Of a DNA stretch of 32,985 bases, positions 31,387 to 32,985 are shown one piece after another; position 1 is the stretch's first letter; every line of letters begins with the position of its first letter. The translations under genes were made by a program, and so were the position numbers. The stretch is from contig WQYA01000018.1 in assembly GCA_009781495.1 (NCBI GenBank), forward strand, positions 1 through 32,985, in the 5' to 3' direction. Below the pieces are notes generated by a model. It was not told where the DNA came from. It saw only the letters and a program-made list of their open reading frames with translations, and searched no databases. The DNA is from Cystobacterineae bacterium. GTDB lineage: Bacteria; Myxococcota; Myxococcia; Myxococcales; Myxococcaceae.

Positions 31387-32750
31387 AAACAGCTGTACGC
31401 AATACACCCGGGCCCATACCGGGTATGGGAGGAATGCGCGGGGACATTGCCCATGGGGGTGGACGGGAAATGCCGCCGCCCAAGACGCCCCCATACCCGC
31501 CCAGCAGAAAACCGCGGGGCCTGCGCCTGTGGGCAACCCTCCTGCTGGGGCTACTGGGGGGGACAGGGTGTGTTACCCCCCGGCTACCGAGGGGGGCTAT
31601 AGAGACAACAGGGGGGGAGGCCTTAGCGCCCTCGCAGCCCTTACCCTCTGCTCTAGCCCCTGTAGCTCCTCCTTCTAGCCCTCCCCTAAGCCTCCTCCCC
31701 CCCGCGAAAGCGGCGGAGGGGGCAAAGCTTGGGGTGAAGCTGCGCCTGCGTGCGGTGGGAGACATCATGTTGGGCACGGACTTTCCCGAGGGCCATTTGC
31801 CGCCCGGGGAGGCCAACATATTGGAGGGGGTAGCGCCCCTGCTGAGGGACGCGGACGTGAGTTTTGCGAACCTGGAGGGGCCCCTATGTGACGGGGGGGA
31901 GACGACGAAGTGCAAGGAGGGCAGCCGCTGCTATGCCTTCCGTATGCCGGGACGTTTCACCGGCTATTTGAAGGCGGCGGGGCTGCACGTGGTGTCGACG
32001 GCCAACAACCACTCGGGGGATTTTGGGGAGGAATGCCGGCGGCAAACGGAGGCTTTTTTGGACGAGGCGGGCATCGCCTGGTCAGGCCCTCCGGGCAGCA
32101 TTGCGTGGTTGGAGCGTCACGGGCGGCGGGTGGCGCTGTTGGCTTTTCACGCTTCGCCGCACACCAACAACCTGAACGACTTGCCGGCGGCATTGGCGCT
32201 TTTGGCGCAAGCCAAGCGGGGGGGTGCGCACTGGGTGGTGGTTTCTTTCCACGGGGGAGCGGAGGGGGCGTTTGCGACGCGGGTGGCGCAGGGCAAGGAA
32301 ATTTTTCTCAAGGAGGACAGGGGGGACTTACGCCGTTTTGCGCGGGCCATGGTAGAGGGGGGGGCCGACGTGGTATTGGGCCACGGCCCGCACGTCTTGC
32401 GGGGCATGGAGTTATGGAAGGGCAAACTCATCGCCTACTCTCTGGGTAATTTTGCCACCTATGGCCGTTTTGGTTTAGCGGGCCCCCTGGGCATAGGGGC
32501 CATATTGGAGGTGGTATTGGACGAGGAGGGCCATTTTACAGAGGGGCGGGTATTTTCAACGCAGCAAGTAGGCCGGGGCATTGTGTTGCCGGACGAGGGG
32601 GGGAAGGCTTTTTTGGCATTGAGGGAGTTGTCGGGGTTGGATTTTCCGCAGACGGGGCTAGGGCTAGGGGTGGATGGTCAGCTTTATAGGGGGGTAGTGG
32701 AGGGGTTAAGGGTTTTTAAATTTTTAAACAGCCTACTCACCGGGGAATAA
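31383..32750 (+). CDS. CapA-family (poly-gamma-glutamate synthesis-like) exported protein
   Basis: A 455-residue protein related to CapA/PgsA and to metallophosphoesterases. Conserved blocks are RAVGDIMLG, FANLEGPLC, STANNHSGDFG, VSFHGGAE and VLGHGPHVLRG with YSLGNFATYG. An N-terminal hydrophobic segment (48-60) ends in GGTGC, so it may be a lipoprotein (Cys63), although the lipobox is imperfect. A Pro/Ala-rich spacer of about 55 residues follows. I start it at GTG 31383, which overlaps the ccmD stop; ATG 31425 and ATG 31470 are alternatives. In Bacillus CapA helps make or export polyglutamate; many proteobacterial members have unknown roles. No other polyglutamate genes are visible. Confidence 0.82.
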   Translation: MKTAVRNTPGPIPGMGGMRGDIAHGGGREMPPPKTPPYPPSRKPRGLRLWATLLLGLLGGTGCVTPRLPRGAIETTGGEALAPSQPLPSALAPVAPPSSPPLSLLPPAKAAEGAKLGVKLRLRAVGDIMLGTDFPEGHLPPGEANILEGVAPLLRDADVSFANLEGPLCDGGETTKCKEGSRCYAFRMPGRFTGYLKAAGLHVVSTANNHSGDFGEECRRQTEAFLDEAGIAWSGPPGSIAWLERHGRRVALLAFHASPHTNNLNDLPAALALLAQAKRGGAHWVVVSFHGGAEGAFATRVAQGKEIFLKEDRGDLRRFARAMVEGGADVVLGHGPHVLRGMELWKGKLIAYSLGNFATYGRFGLAGPLGIGAILEVVLDEEGHFTEGRVFSTQQVGRGIVLPDEGGKAFLALRELSGLDFPQTGLGLGVDGQLYRGVVEGLRVFKFLNSLLTGE

Positions 32751-32756
32751 GGGTTA

Positions 32757-32842
32757 TTTTTTTCGCCTGCGGCGGGCCTAAAAAAAAATTCCTCTCTATG
32801 AAGGGTGTTATTTTCGCCTGCAGCGGGCTTGTATAAAAAATT
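32757..32842 (-). repeat. Intergenic GC-palindrome units
   Basis: Directly behind the CapA-like gene CGCCTGCGGCG (about 32765-32775) and CGCCTGCAGCG (about 32815-32825) mark two units about 50 bases apart. Their spacers (AATTCCTCTC...GAAGGG and AATTCCCCTCC) match the middle module of the other clusters. They lead straight into the right inverted repeat, mirroring the order at the left end. Confidence 0.7.
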
Positions 32843-32985
32843 CCCCTCCGGGGGGGTTTCTCCTGGGCCTGCGGCCCGGCCGTCTCCGCTCCGCGGCTGC
32901 CGTAGGTTTCGCCTACCGGCGAGTCACTTTTTTGTGTGACAAAAAAGTAACCAAAAAAACACCCTCCGGGGCCCTGCGGGGCTAG
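32843..32985 (-). repeat. Right copy of the flanking inverted repeat
   Basis: Reverse complement of 378-524, with a perfect 65-base core at 32902-32966. The window ends exactly at CTAG, the outer boundary shared with the left copy (378-381). No coding sequence is present. A copy that coincides with the contig edge fits an assembly break at a multi-copy element. Confidence 0.8.

Overview
The window looks like chromosome from a GC-rich Gram-negative bacterium, most probably Myxococcota or another former-deltaproteobacterial lineage. This is inferred from gene types (outer-membrane-type protein, SurA-like periplasmic protein, Sec lipoproteins, CcmC/CcmD, zinc-finger-less DnaJ beside a HEAT protein), not from a tree. 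Proteins are rich in Pro/Gly/Ala linkers, G/C homopolymers are common, and many genes lack a Shine-Dalgarno (SD) site. Both ends lie in copies of one repeat, so this is probably a whole metagenomic contig broken at repeats.

Layout. 1-900: repeats, an orphan intrinsic terminator and an AT-rich promoter zone. 902-11008 (+): a lipid/polyketide locus made of a fatty acyl-AMP ligase, a free ACP, a 2355-residue megasynthase (KS-AT-ACP-KR-DH-alpha-oxoamine synthase) and a Sfp-type phosphopantetheinyl transferase. 11005-11988 (-): a divergent RecA. 12276-13028 (+): a probable outer-membrane beta-barrel protein. 13084-19774 (-): a degenerate DXS-like pseudoenzyme, a polyprenyl diphosphate synthase, fusA, rpsG, rpsL, rimI and a SurA-N-like protein. 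19789-23280 (+): dnaJ-like, HEAT protein, argS. 23544-24971 (-): an exported PHP-domain protein. 25249-27392 (+): plsC and a TPR lipoprotein. 27687-29814 (+): an EF-hand-like metallopeptidase and a small partner, possibly effector and immunity protein. 29865-32750 (+): a small unknown protein, ccmC, ccmD and a CapA-like lipoprotein.

The main candidate for a new system is the 902-11008 locus. The ligase would activate a fatty acid as acyl-AMP and load it on the ACP. The iterative PKS, with malonyl-type AT, KR and DH but no ER or thioesterase, would extend it. The C-terminal PLP-dependent oxoamine synthase would release it by decarboxylative condensation with an amino acid, giving a long-chain alpha-amino ketone (sphingoid-, capnine- or CAI-1-like). 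The neighbouring PPTase would prime both ACPs. The second notable object is the DXS homologue downstream of the prenyl synthase: its thiamine-diphosphate motifs are erased and its C-terminal domain is replaced by a 14-residue Pro/Gly repeat. Inter-operon gaps carry a family of short GC-rich palindromes.
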